From: Prorocentrum cordatum
Taxonomy: Eukaryota > Sar > Dinophyceae > Prorocentrales > Prorocentraceae
Length of the DNA stretch: 64,000 nucleotides
Direction of reading: 5' to 3'
Assembly: GCA_963575745.1 (NCBI GenBank)
Contig: CAUYUJ010007480.1
Coordinates: forward strand, 373,383 to 437,382
The notes under the pieces were generated by a model. The model was not told the origin of the DNA. It worked only from the letters and a program-made list of their open reading frames with translations, and searched no databases. The position numbers were made by a program, and so were the translations under genes. This document shows, piece after piece, positions 1 to 10,149 of the stretch. Each line of letters begins with the position of its first letter. The stretch's first letter is position 1.

Positions 1-60
1 CAATTTTTCATGGGGGCTGGGATACAGCACGGTCCATCTCTTTTTTTCTTGTTCTCTCTC

Positions 61-126
61 TCTCTCTATCTCTCTCCTCCTCCTCCTCCTCCTCCTCCTC
101 CTCCTCCTCCTCCTCCTCCTCCTCCT
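61..126. repeat. (CT)n and (TCC)n microsatellite
   Basis: A short CT-rich run passes into about 17 uninterrupted TCC triplets. It is the first of some thirty triplet tracts in the window. No coding meaning is assigned to the Glu/Ser/Leu runs that it encodes. Confidence 0.95.
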
Positions 127-780
127 ATGCATGAATGTATGGGCGCGCGGGCATCTTGGTGCCCGTGCTTGTCCTGAGAAGGTCATGGGCCTCCCGTAGA
201 CGCCGATGGATAGGTTTGGCTCCCTCTGTACCCGAGACGGCGCCAAGATAAGCACGGAAGGCCCCATAGACTATCCAAAGCAGGCTCCCAGACACCCCAA
301 GCAACGCGAAGACGGCCCCAAAAGAGCCCAATATGGCCAATATTGGATCCGGGACGGCCTGAAAAAGCCTGAATGTTGTCCCAATGCGTCCCCAAGACTG
401 CCCAGAGATGGTGTCAAGAAGCCGCACCAGAATCCGAGATCGCTCCGCGAGAATCAACCGAGAAACAAACATCTTCGAAATTCTTGAACTTTTGTACTTT
501 GCTGGTGTTCCTCACCTTTTCCAGAGCGTATGACGGGCGTGATGGGGAGGGGTGAGCGGGGGGGGTGCATGAGGTAACGCCTCCCGGCCGCCCCCCCCCC
601 GCCGTTTGGTTCTGGCACCACAGCGCCTGTGCGCATCACAGCAGGCACGACAGTACACAGCACAATAGCACCGCCGCAGCCGCGTGCACCACATCGCCTG
701 TGCACTGCGCAGTGTATACGTGCAGCACCAATGTTTTCTGCCCCCACGCCCTCCTATGAAAATTATTATGTGCTGGTGTT
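127..780. other. Unassigned intergenic stretch
   Basis: No convincing gene is seen. Positions 240-430 hold loose repeats of the type CCCCAAG/CCCAGA that recur at 3.6 kb and 5.2 kb. A run of C lies at 591-600. Open frames here have no protein-like composition. Confidence 0.5.
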
Positions 781-1034
781 TGCTCTGGACGACGGGGGCG
801 CCAGAGCGCCGGACGCCGACGACGACAGGACGACGACGAGGACGGGGACGTGGACGGAAACGGGGACGACGACGACAAAGACGACGACGACAAAGACGAC
901 GACGACGAAGACAGGGACGACGATGACAAACACGACGAGGACGAAGAGGACGAGGACGACGAGGACGACGACGACGACGACGATGAGGACGACGACCACG
1001 ACGAAGACGACGACGAAGATGACGACGACAAACG
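780..1034. repeat. (GAC)n-rich microsatellite tract
   Basis: About 250 bp of GAC/GAG triplets with few interruptions. Open in several frames (Asp-, Thr/Arg- and Val/Ser-rich), as expected of triplet repeats rather than genes. It ends directly at a palindromic unit. Confidence 0.93.
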
Positions 1035-1130
1035 CTTCTGAGGGTCTCCAGAAATCTCCGGAGCCCCAAGGAGGTTTCCGGAAACCTCTGGAGGCGTCTG
1101 GAGGCCCTTCGAGGCCCTCGGCGACGACGA
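1034..1130. repeat. Palindromic ~95-bp unit, copy 1
   Basis: A unit rich in CTCCGGAGG-type palindromes, containing the perfect 18-bp palindrome GAGGTTTCCGGAAACCTC at 1071-1088. Related units lie at about 2667-2763, 2935-3030 and 3335-3425, each bordered by (GAC)n. Function unknown. Confidence 0.7.
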
Positions 1131-1180
1131 CGAGGAGGAGGACTAGGACGAGGAGGACTAGGACGAGGAGGAGGACGAGA
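1131..1180. repeat. (GAC/GAG)n tract
   Basis: Triplet tract of mixed GAC, GAG and AGGACTAGGACG units directly after the palindromic unit. Confidence 0.85.
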
Positions 1181-1196
1181 AGGAGTCATACGTTCC

Positions 1197-1454
1197 ATGG
1201 CGAAATGGATACGAGAGCAATGCCAGGGATCGCCAGAAGCAGCCCAAGCTGCGGCATTATCAAAGGCGGCCAGGCACTCGACTCCAGAGATTGTTAATCA
1301 ACGACTTCGCGAGCACAATGCGAAGAAGGTCCCACGATCTCATCACCTCTCGGATGTGGATGAGACGGACATGACCATCAAATGCACCAAGTGTGGCGAG
1401 AGCAGAGCCATGAAGAACCATCGCACATTCCTCTCTGGTCTTTGTACCACCTGA
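1197..1454 (+). CDS. Small protein or gene fragment with a CxxC motif, unidentified
   Basis: An 85-residue frame starts at an ATG in a good context (CCATGG) and ends in TGA. Its composition is protein-like, unlike the flanking triplet repeats. Residues about 62-83 read IKCTKCGESRAMKNHRTFLS and are followed by GLC, giving a CxxC...C arrangement. A comparable cysteine pattern lies near the C-terminus of the LINE remnant at 37.5 kb, so this may be the tail of a decayed retrotransposon. It could equally be a terminal exon of an unrelated gene. I do not recognise the family. No promoter signals are visible, and dinoflagellate genes rarely show any. The stop lies about 80 bp before a three-copy structured tandem repeat. 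Confidence 0.35.
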   Translation: MAKWIREQCQGSPEAAQAAALSKAARHSTPEIVNQRLREHNAKKVPRSHHLSDVDETDMTIKCTKCGESRAMKNHRTFLSGLCTT

Positions 1455-1530
1455 TCGACGGACTGAATGGCTCATATCAGCGTCCCCGCCAATGGTGATG
1501 ATATGTATTCTTTTTCGCTTGCTGCACATC

Positions 1531-2005
1531 AGTGTCAAGCTATTTTCCCGAGGGGGTAGACCCGTAGAGCCCATACGGGTGCCCACGATGGCTTAAATGC
1601 GACGGAGCGTGTATCCCCTCGGGTCCACTGCATATACGTGTATCCTTGGCTTCCTTGGGACAGGACATCCAGTGGTGTTGACGAGTATTTTCTATTGCGC
1701 ACTGCCCGCCAGTGTCAAGCTATTTCCTGAGGGGGTAGACCCGTAGAGCCCATACGGGTGCCCACGACGGCTTAAATGCGACGGAACGTGTATCCCCTCA
1801 GGTCAGCTGCAGATATGTGTATCCTTGGTTTCTCGTATAGGGGACAACCATGGTGATGAGAGGTCTTTCGATTGTATGCTGCCCATCAGTGTCATGCTAT
1901 TTCCCGAGGGGGTAGACCCGTAGAGCCCATACGGGTGCACACGATGGCTTAAATGCTACGGAGCGTGTATCCCCTCGGGTCCACTGCAGATATGTGTACC
2001 CTGGG
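1531..2005. repeat. Three tandem copies of a ~178-bp repeat with conserved hairpins
   Basis: Copies start at 1531, 1711 and 1888 (period 180 and 177). In each, an outer stem pairs CCCGAGGGG with CCCCTCGGG (1547-1555 with 1615-1623; 1903-1911 with 1971-1979). In the middle copy both arms change together, CCTGAGGGG with CCCCTCAGG (1726-1734 with 1794-1802), so pairing is kept. An inner hairpin ACCCGTA-GAGCCCA-TACGGGT (1560-1580 in copy 1) is invariant in all three. This could be a structured RNA unit or a palindromic satellite. No match to tRNA, 5S, SL RNA or a known ribozyme core was recognised. Confidence 0.75.
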
Positions 2006-2289
2006 CTACCTGGGATGGACAGTCAGAATTCAAAAGAACCGCCACGGAGGCCTTGTCAGACTGCTGAGAGGGACGAGTACCGAGGAGCAGGGACATGCGT
2101 CAGACGTGAGCAATGAGGTGTATTTGAGAGTATGAGCATCTGATCAGTGGTGATGCCTGAAGGCTACTTTCTTTTTGCGAGGAGGTTCTACTCCTCCTAT
2201 GCAATTGAGTCAGGCCCCCTCCCTTCCCGCGCACACCCCCTCTCCACTCTGTGAGGGATCGCGTGGGGAGGGGAAGGAGGAGCCTCAGA
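2006..2289. other. Unassigned, ends at a candidate splice acceptor
   Basis: Unique-looking sequence with no recognised gene. It ends in GAGCCTCAG directly before the exon-like frame at 2290, so the right part may be intron. Confidence 0.35.
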
Positions 2290-2520
2290 TATGCTGGCGA
2301 ACATCTTGCTGGCTATGTGCCTTTTGTCGTCCACGTGCTGCTCAAGTACGGGTTGCTGGACTGGTCCATCCTTGTGCTGTACTACTATGCGGTGCAGTGC
2401 TTGTTTTCGATATGTATTTGGCTCGAGGAGCCTTCGAAGATTTTCATTCCTGAGGAACTCTTGTACAGTGAGCTCCTCAAAATCATCTTCGTGAACTGCT
2501 TCACTGGGTACGTGTACCAG
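2290..2520 (+). CDS. Candidate exon of a membrane protein, unidentified
   Basis: An open frame of about 77 codons has natural protein composition. It starts after CTCAG and ends at CAG|GTGAAT (2518-2526), an acceptable acceptor and donor pair. Residues read GEHLAGYVPFVVHVLLKYGL and then two hydrophobic stretches (WSILVLYYYAVQCLFSICIW; later LLKIIFVNC), suggesting two membrane-associated helices. The frame stays open past the donor but turns into (GAC)n-encoded Asp/Thr/Arg, which supports an exon end there. Family not recognised. It is the only exon-like segment on the plus strand that is not part of the LINE; most other candidate exons lie on the minus strand. Confidence 0.4.
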
Positions 2521-2539
2521 GTGAATTACCCCAGCACAG

Positions 2540-2891
2540 TCGTCGAGGAGGACGACGACGAGAGATGCGAGACGAGGACAGGGGGGACGAGGACGACCAT
2601 GACGACGAGGATGAGAACGAGGACAATGACGGGGACGAGGACGACGACGAGGAGGACGACGATGAGGACGACGGCCGCCTCTGAAGGCCTCCAGAGGTCT
2701 CCGGAGGCCTAAGGAGGTCTCAGGAGACCTCTGGAGGCGTCTGAAGGCCCTTCAAGACCCTCGACGACGACGACAAGGACGAGGACGGGGACGACGACGA
2801 CGACGACGACGACGACGCCAAGGCCGACGCCGACGACGACGACGACCAGGACGACGACGCGCACGAGGACGAGGACGAGGACGTCGACGAG

Positions 2892-2935
<44 letters not shown>

Positions 2936-3440
2936 CCGCCTCCGGAGGTCTCTGGAGGTCTCCGGAGGCCCAGAAGAGGTCTCCGGAGGCCCCTGGAGGC
3001 GTCTGGATGCCCTTCGAGGCCCTCGGCGACGGCGACGTTAAGGCGAGGAGGACGACGTCCGCGACCAGGAGGAGGAGGAGGAGGAGAAAGAGGAGGCGGA
3101 GCACGAGGAGGAGGAGGAGGACGACGACGGGGACGGGGACGGGGACGAGGACGACGCTGACGACGACTAAAGCGACGACTACGACGACGACGACGACAAC
3201 CACAACAACGACGAAGACGACGACGACGACGAAGACGACGACGACGCCACGGCAACAACGACGACGACATCGACGACGACTACGATGAAGACGACGGGGA
3301 CGATGACGGGGACGAGGACGACGATGACGACGAGGGCCGCCTCTGAAGGACTACGAAGACCTCCCGAAGTCTCGGGAAATCTCTGGAGGCCTCTGGAAGT
3401 AACTGCAGGCCCTGCGAGGCCCTCGGGCACCGCCTGCGAG
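2540..3440. repeat. (GAC)n tracts alternating with palindromic units, copies 2-4
   Basis: (GAC/GAG)n occupies about 2545-2665, 2762-2934, 3053-3330. Between them lie three more ~95-bp palindromic units (about 2667-2763, 2935-3030, 3335-3425). Copy 2 contains GAGGTCTC-AG-GAGACCTC (2714-2731), where both arms differ from copy 1 in a pairing-preserving way. Long frames here encode only Val/Ser/Arg/Thr runs. Confidence 0.8.
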
Positions 3441-3497
3441 CATCACAGTGGCAGTGCCGGAGGCGCACTACGGGGGGGATCGTTACGTTATCGGGGG

Positions 3498-3521
3498 GGG
3501 CCATAACGCGCGTTATGGCCC
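3498..3521. repeat. Perfect 24-bp palindrome
   Basis: A perfect self-complementary 24-mer with core GGCCATAACGCGCGTTATGG. Role unknown; a cruciform or protein site is possible. Confidence 0.7.
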
Positions 3522-3549
3522 AGAGGGTTAAAAAAACACGCTCCACTAC

Positions 3550-3800
3550 GGTTGCCCACGGCCACCGAGAGGTCCAGGAGGCCCCCAGCTGGCCTTCAAG
3601 ATGATCCCAAGATGACCCCAAGACGGCCCACGACCCACCTGGGACTGCCTCAAGATCCCCCCCCCCCGATACAGCCACGTGAACCTCCTAAACGGTCCCA
3701 TGGCCTCCCAAAAGATGCCAAGAGGACCCCCAGAGTCCTCAACAAAGACCTATATAAGAACGCCTAAGAATGCCCCCAAACGGCCCCAAGACAGGCCCAG
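3550..3800. repeat. Degenerate CCCCAAGAxGGCC repeats
   Basis: Loose tandem variants of CCCCAAGATGRCCC / CCCAAGACGGCCC. The same type recurs at 5200-5460 and 44640-44720. Frames give Pro/Arg/Lys-rich repeats and are not taken as genes. Confidence 0.6.
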
Positions 3801-5190
3801 GTGTACAGCCATGAACGGATCAAGACCATATCTCGAAGACGCGCTGATTCGTAGATTCGCGTGCCCTTTTCTGATCTGAGGGTTATCTGATTTCTGGCGG
3901 CCGCGGCGCACTTTCATTGAAGATTGACGCGACTAATTGGAAGTCTCAGGATGATGTTTCCGTCGCAGCTGATCCTGCACACAATCGTACCTCCTGGGCG
4001 CAGTCCGACATCCTACCGAATACCAGAAAAGAGGCTCCAGAGCGCTAAAGCGGGAACGATCGACCCCAAACGATCCCAAGATGGCCCAACTGTCCAGCCT
4101 CGAGCGCCTCGAAAGAGGTTTCCTCCTGGGGGGGGCCTGGTGTGACTCCTACTCGGCGGGCTCAATCATGTGGTGAATACCGACGCTTGTGGTCGTAACC
4201 ACGGTATGGTATCGACACCAGTGAAGGCATCAACAGTGTGAAGTGTGGCGACGACGGCGACGACTAACATGCAACAGCGATGCGGATAAACGCAGCATGA
4301 GTTTCAACTGGCGTGGCTACAGCCCCTCATTGCCTGAGCCAGCGGTCAACCAGTTGCATGATACATTCCACCAGCCCATCAGGGCGTGAGTGGTTTAGAG
4401 AGTCTACTCTTCCAACCCCCCTTCTTCCTTTCGGGAGGGGTTATCACTGTCCGGCGGCCAACGCGGAGCCATGCCAACCCCATGAGGGCCATCCCCCCCA
4501 CCATCCTTGTCAAAAAAACAAAACGAAACGCACTCTGCCTCCACATTTGGAGCATGCGCGGCCGCCCCGCGACCATTTTGTATTGATATTCTACAAGGAC
4601 GGCTGCGGTGCCAGCAGATCCCACCTGCCTTCTGGGCGCAGACTGGCTTGACACATCAGAGGCTGCTGCCTTTTCGCCAAACCGTTTCCGATGGGATTTC
4701 GAAACATTGCTCCAAAATTGGCCAAGAAAGCTCAAAGCCGGGCCCAAGAGCCCCTATTGGTTCCCACCAGTGGTTGGCGCACCTGGCGCCGCTGTAGCAC
4801 GTGGAACACTGGGCGCACGTGGAGCACGTGCCGCACCTAGCGCGCATGGCACGCTTGGGCCTCCAGGGTCTGATGAATCTGGAACCCGTGGCGTCTGCAG
4901 CGTTCTTACGCGATATGTTGGCTCCAGGGTGCTACGTATGTGTTGGGAGGGCGGGTGGGAGTGAGCAAGACGGCTTGCGGGCGGGTGGGAAGCTTGACCC
5001 CTCCCCCTCCCCCCTCCCCCTGGACGGAGCGTTTCGCGAGGGGTTGGAGCGTCCAGAATGGCCTCGGCAAGAAGGCCAAACTTGCTGATCTGACTGAGGT
5101 GTTGGCCCAATTTGGGCCTCATGGGAGGGGGGGGGCGCTAATTGACTAATTGAGTACCCCTCCTTCGTTGATCGATCACCTCCAAGACAA
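3800..5190. other. Unassigned stretch
   Basis: No gene recognised on either strand. Positions 4770-4860 hold short imperfect repeats around GCACGTGGAGCACGTG. A minus-strand frame at 4379-4747 is moderately protein-like but has no known motif and no splice or start support. Confidence 0.4.
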
Positions 5191-5470
5191 CCCCAAAATG
5201 CCCTCGTGGCTCCCAAGGGTGCCCCAAGAGGACCCCAAGAGGCGCTCAGGAGGCCTAAGAGGCCCCTTGGATGCCCCCAAGATGCTCCCAAGAGGCCCTC
5301 AAGAGATCCCCAAGAAGCCCGAAGAGGCTCCAACGTAACACCCAAGACGCTTCAAGAGGTCACCGGGACCGCCACGAGGCCCCCAAAACGCCCCAACAGG
5401 CCCACAATAAGCTCTCAAAAAACATATGACGAGACTCCGAGAAGCGTCCAAGAGGCCTCTGGCCTTGCTG
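5190..5470. repeat. Degenerate CCCCAAGAGG repeats
   Basis: About twenty variants of CCCCAAGAGGNCC with 9-12 bp spacing. Same family as at 3.6 kb. Confidence 0.6.
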
Positions 5471-5650
5471 TTCGCCATTCTCCTCTTCCTCTTCCTCATC
5501 CGCCTAATCCTTCTCCTCCCTCCTCCCTTCTCCCTCCTCCCTACTCCCTCCTCCCCTTCCCCCTCCTCCTCTTCCTTCTCCTCCTCCTCTTCCTCCTCCT
5601 CCTCCTCCTCCTCCTCCTCCTCCTCCTCCTCTGTTTCATCCTCCATGCTC
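5471..5650. repeat. Polypyrimidine and (CTC)n tract
   Basis: CT-only DNA ending in about 25 CTC/CCT triplets (5560-5632). The long Leu/Ser/Glu frames are artefacts of composition. Confidence 0.93.
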
Positions 5651-6360
5651 CCCCTCTTCGGGGATGACGGCTTCCCAGCCTTTATTCCGCGAAGCGTCCA
5701 GAATAATAATGCGAGAGGCATGCAACGATCCCAGTACTCCCATAAGCACACACAGTAAGACTAGCGCAACGACACACATTCAAGCTCGGCCAAATGCAGC
5801 ACAAGCCTGCAATGGTACACAGGTGAAAATTATGAAGCTTGCCTACAAATGGCCCGCAATCGACCGATGGATCTGGGGAGCTCCTTAATGGGCCCCGGAA
5901 ACGGCCAGGCCGTTTTTCACCGTTTCCAAAAAAGTGCCTCTTGAAAATGGAAGCGGAAAAAAACGGCAACCGGAAACGGCAACAAAAACGGCTCGAGAAT
6001 TGGAGCTGGAACCGGAACCGGCAAAACAACGGCGACGGAACCCGAAACAAAAACGGCCCCGGAACCGTCAAACAACGGCCAAATGAAATCCGTTAAAAAA
6101 CGGCCCTTTCGTTTCCAGGGCCCACTAAGGGGAGCTCTACCAATGCTGCCGCCCAGACCCTCGCACCCATAGTACGTGGGGTAGTACTGCAGCAAGTACT
6201 GGACCTGTGTCTCCAAGGAGGCAACCTGCGCATCAATGGAACGAAACGCATGCCAGAATAAAGAAACAATATGAGAGAGGGACAGTTGTTCTCACAATGA
6301 ATTAGGTCACAGGGAGTTATGATCAGAGTGAGGGGGCTGAACCGAACGGTCATTCACTGT
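5650..6360. other. Unassigned, with CGGAAACGG-type repeats
   Basis: Positions 5890-6110 contain many imperfect copies of CGGAAACGG/AACGGC. Both arms CGTTTCC and GGAAACG occur, giving short inverted repeats. No gene seen. Confidence 0.5.
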
Positions 6361-6404
6361 CCCTGGGTGCGTGGCTGAAGCGGAATTCCGCGATGCGGAT
6401 TCTT

Positions 6405-7440
6405 GTTGTTGTTGGTGGTTGTTGGTGGTTGTTGGTTGTTGGTTGTTGGTTGTTGGTTGTTTGTTGTTTGTTGTTTGTTGTTGTCGTCGTCCCACCCGCG
6501 ACCCGACCAGCGACCCACCCGCGACCCACCCGCGACCCACCCGCGACCCACCCGCGACCCACTCCGCGACCCACCGCGACCCAACCCGCGACCCACCCGC
6601 GACCCACCCGCGACCCACCCGCGACCCACCCCGCGACCCGCCAGCGACCCTCCCCGACTCCCCGGCGACCCACCCGCGACCCACCCGCGACCCACCCACG
6701 ACCCAACCGCGACCCACCTCGCGACCCACCAGCGACCCACCCGCGACCCACCCGCGACCCACCGCGACCCACCCGCGACCCACCCGCGACCCACCCCGCG
6801 ACCCACCCGCGACCCACCGCGACCCACCCGCGACCCACCCGCGACCCACCCCGCGACCCACCCAAAATTTTCGGCGCCAAGGCGGGCTTCTTTTGCATTC
6901 GTTCCACGTGGAAAACCTGCGACCCACCAGCGACGCAAACCGCGTTCAGTGTACAAATCAAAATTTTCGGCGCCTGCGGCGGCCTGTTTTTGATATCCTT
7001 CCAGGTGGAGGTGGAGAGCCCGCGACCCACCCGCGACCCAAACTACGTCCTCTGAACAAACCAAAACTTCGGCGCCTGCGGCGGGTTTCTTTCGCATCGG
7101 CGACCCACCCGCGACCCACCGGCGACTCACCCCGAGACCCACCAGCGACCCACCCCGCGACCAACCCGCGACCCACCCGCGACCCACCCGCGACCCACCG
7201 CGACCCACCCGCGACCCACCCGCGACACACCCGCGACACACCCGTGACCCACTCAAAATTTTCGGCGCCAAGGCGGGCTTCTTCTGCATTCGTTCCACGT
7301 GGAAAACCTGCGACCCACCCGCGACGCAAACCGCGTTCAGTGTACAAATCAAAATTTTCGGCGCCTGCGGCGGGCTTCTTTTGAATTCCTTCCAGGTGGA
7401 GGTGGAGAGCCCGCGACCCACCCGCGACCCAAACTACGTT
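6405..7440. repeat. GTT-rich run followed by 11-bp minisatellite in a higher-order duplication
   Basis: A (GTTGTTGGTT)n run (6405-6480) is followed by some thirty copies of the unit CCACCCGCGAC (6488-6862), with 8-10 bp variants. A non-repetitive block with the 11-mer nearby (6865-7047) recurs at 7254-7440, giving a ~390-bp higher-order unit. Frames of 200-355 codons stay open on both strands because the unit lacks stops. They give Thr-Arg-Asp-Pro or Gly-Trp-Val-Ala repeats and are not considered genes. Confidence 0.9.
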
Positions 7441-7920
7441 CACTCGACGGCTCGACGCCCGTGTCGCCCGCGCCCGCCCCCTCACTCTTATCCGCAATTG
7501 CGGGGTGCTACGTAATTATGTCGAGGGAGCTAGGGGTGAAGGAAATTGCCACACATGCCCACTCCCGGCGGTTTAGATCGAACGCAGCGTCGGATGGAAC
7601 GGGGGAGCTTGCGCTCTCTATGTGCACTCGCGAGAGAACGAATCTGCTTCACCCATCGTCGTGGATGCAGTCGTATGAAGACCGACCGCACAGAGACGAG
7701 GAGGACTCGCAAGATCGGGGCGACGGGTGAAGGAGGCGGAGGGAGGGTGGGGGCCACGACGGCCCTCGTCATCCCTCCTTACGCCGTCCTCCCACTTCGC
7801 GAAACCTCATCCTCGATTTTTCTCCCTCGCGCTGGCTGTCCACCTCCTCTGTTTCCTGAATCGACCTCCTTCCAATCTCCGCATTGGCCCCCGTCCCCCG
7901 TCCCACCATCCTGTCCTGCG
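7441..7920. other. Unassigned stretch
   Basis: Unique-looking DNA without a recognisable gene, RNA or mobile element. Confidence 0.4.
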
Positions 7921-8065
7921 TGCTCCTCCTCCTCCTCCTCCTCCTCCTCCTCCTCCTCCTCCTCCTCCTCCTCCTCCCCCTTCATCCGCCAATTCCTCAT
8001 CCTCCTCATCGTCATCGTCGTCGTCCTCCTCCTCCTCCTCCTCCTCCTCGCCCTTATCCTGGTCG
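7921..8065. repeat. (CTC)n tract
   Basis: CTC/TCC triplets at 7925-7978 and a second, interrupted run to about 8050. Confidence 0.93.
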
Positions 8066-8819
8066 GTTCCTCGTCCTGATCATGAGCCCCGCCTGGTCCT
8101 GACCCTTGCCTTGCACCCGCTCCTGTATCCGTTCCTGTTTCTGCTGCTGCCGCTGCTGCTGCTGGGGTGCAATGGAGTTTCGGGAAGGGGTCCATGGATG
8201 TTCTGGGTTCTTTCTGCGGGTATTTCAACAGGTCGGGATCTCTTTAGGTGGGGGGGGGCCTGCTGCTGGGGATCTCCAGTGCTGTCTCTGAAGGACTCCC
8301 AGGAGTATCCCACAGGGGCCGAATAACACACACTGAATCAAGATATGAAAACGACGAGGACTCGAACACAATGTCCGACACGACGCGGGCGAATGTGCCG
8401 CATGCTACGGCTCTCCTTCGGCTGGGGGCACGAGGTGCCGAACTTTACGGCAACCCGTGCGCCCCCCGAGCCAACGTTACCGAAAGTGCCGGGTTGGCAC
8501 GGCGGTGGGACTTGTCGCAAGCAGCTGGGTGGAAACACGCCACGACTAAACACGCATGGCAAACTCCGCGCTGCCACGACGACCCGAAAAAGAACCAAAC
8601 GCACCAACGACTGTGCAGAAACAGCATGCGTCAGGGCAGACACGACTTGGAACACGCCAGCCTGCGTGAGCAAACGCAGCGGTGCACATACTCCAATATG
8701 TTAGGACGAGTGCGATCCAAACCGGGCCCGACCGCCCCGCTGGCTGCGACTGCCCGCTCCCTCCCGTCGCCTTGAGATCCCGCCCCTTGCGTATGCCCGG
8801 ACATGACAGGGCCCAGACA
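8066..8819. other. Unassigned stretch
   Basis: Includes (GCT)n at 8138-8165. Frames on both strands are open for 100-170 codons but match nothing recognisable. Confidence 0.4.
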
Positions 8820-8991
8820 TACACGTCGTTCATTTCTAGTCGTGCTCATTTGTAATTGTGCTCGTTTCTAATTGTTCCTGGCCCCCTAGTAGCCAGGAAG
8901 AGGCCCAGGATAGAATCATTTGACATGAAAGGATCTTACTCCCCCCAGAATATCAAAGCACATTCGAAGAATTAGAAATGAACAGTGTGTG
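8820..8991 (+). mobile_element. MITE family 1, copy 1 (TA-flanked)
   Basis: A 170-bp element with terminal inverted repeats: CACGTCGTTCATTTCTA at the left and its near complement TTAGAAATGAACAGTGTG at the right. It is TA-flanked on the left (right flank TG). Sister copies at 12310-12479 and, split, at 51146-52204 show that the whole unit is repeated. A TA target and CA-starting TIR resemble Tc1/mariner-derived MITEs. No coding capacity. Confidence 0.75.
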
Positions 8992-9164
8992 CGAAAACGA
9001 AAAAAGCATGCAACGGCCACGACAGACGCAGGCGACCGGCCACGACAGCGAGCGGAACGACGCAAGACGAATGCGACATTCTGTGCTGTTCGCCATCGGG
9101 CATGCCGAGACGGTAAAATTCGGCAGGATCCGCCGGCCACTCGGCAGGTTGGAGGTTGTTAGCT

Positions 9165-9270
9165 GGGCCTGCCCGCCCCTGGCGGCGCGTGGGCGGGCCG
9201 CAGCCGACCGCCCACACTCCTGGGCGGCCCCGGCCACCGCCGGGAGCAGAGCGCCGCCCCGAGGAGGAGA
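9165..9270 (-). CDS. Weak candidate exon
   Basis: On the minus strand one frame has almost only G or C at third positions and reads GALLPAVAGAAQECGRSAAA and onwards. It lies between a MITE on its upstream side and unique DNA. No domain recognised, and local GC is so high that chance is a real alternative. Confidence 0.15.
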
Positions 9271-9296
9271 AGGATGGAAGAGGAGGGCAAGACAGG

Positions 9297-9460
9297 AGGG
9301 GCCCTGGGACACCCAACTAAATACACACAGATACCAGGATCCCCACATTTTCCAATCTTTTCTGGGTTTTTGTCTTCCCCTCCACTTGCCATATTTTCCC
9401 ATATTTTCCTGGGAGTTGACGATTCATTGTGTCTGTGTTTTTTTTCCTCTCCTGAAAGAC
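9297..9460 (-). mobile_element. MITE family 2, copy a, with 10-bp target duplication
   Basis: A ~160-bp element. Read on the minus strand it starts TCAGGAG, then AAACACAGACACAAT, and ends GTGTCCCAGGGCCC. It is flanked on both sides by CTCCTGTCTT, a 10-bp direct repeat. Other copies: 10902-11056, 21598-21760, 22839-22938 (truncated), 23178-23338, 30780-30935, all in the same orientation. Confidence 0.75.
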
Positions 9461-10149
9461 AGGAGTGGGAGGGGGGAGCCAGTCAGAGAACGGTTCTGCA
9501 TTTGCTCACATCCTTCTCCTCCCGCCGCAGTTTTCTCTGCCTTCTCTACCGCCTTACCTTGTACGCAGCTGTGCGTTAGGCGTGGGCACCGCTGGGAGCG
9601 AATGCCGAAGGTCTGGAGTGGACCGCTCGAAGCAGCATACTGATGTGACTTTCAGCCCCCACGTGATACATGCACACACGGGCGGACGACGGCGGTTTGC
9701 TGGGCTTTTTTCTCCTTCCCCCAGACGCCTCTCACAATTGCATCTGTCCATGTCTGGCATCTCTCTCAACGAGAGAGCACCTCCCGTCATTGACGGGCTG
9801 ACCAGCACATCGAAAGCCGGCGTCGCTCCCCACATCTGGCCCCTCCCCCCCGCCCGAACCGAATGCCTCACCCTCCACCGTACGGGAGTCCAACGCTCTC
9901 GCGGAATGCCCTTCGTGGCCGCTGCTCCCCGTCGCAGGCAGACTTCACTGCCATCCCGACATCCCGCATCAGGGTCTGACGCAAGTGCCGCCGCACCAAG
10001 AGAGCCCTCACCAACACAGATCCAGTGCCTGCCCCACCCCATTCCCCCTCTGGTTCCTCCCCCCTTCCGCAGAGAGCCAGAGGGCGGATGGGCTGGCACT
10101 GGTTCTGCACCTAGACGGCGCCCCGAACTGACTGGAGCCGCCGCGGGTA
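9461..10149. other. Unassigned stretch
   Basis: No firm gene. A minus-strand frame around 9750-9980 is partly protein-like (for example EVCLRRGAAATKGIPRERW) but has no recognised motif. Confidence 0.35.

Noticed and set aside
6371-7421. 337- and 355-codon frames
   Set aside because: Both strands are open because the 11-bp minisatellite unit lacks stops; they overlap each other on opposite strands.
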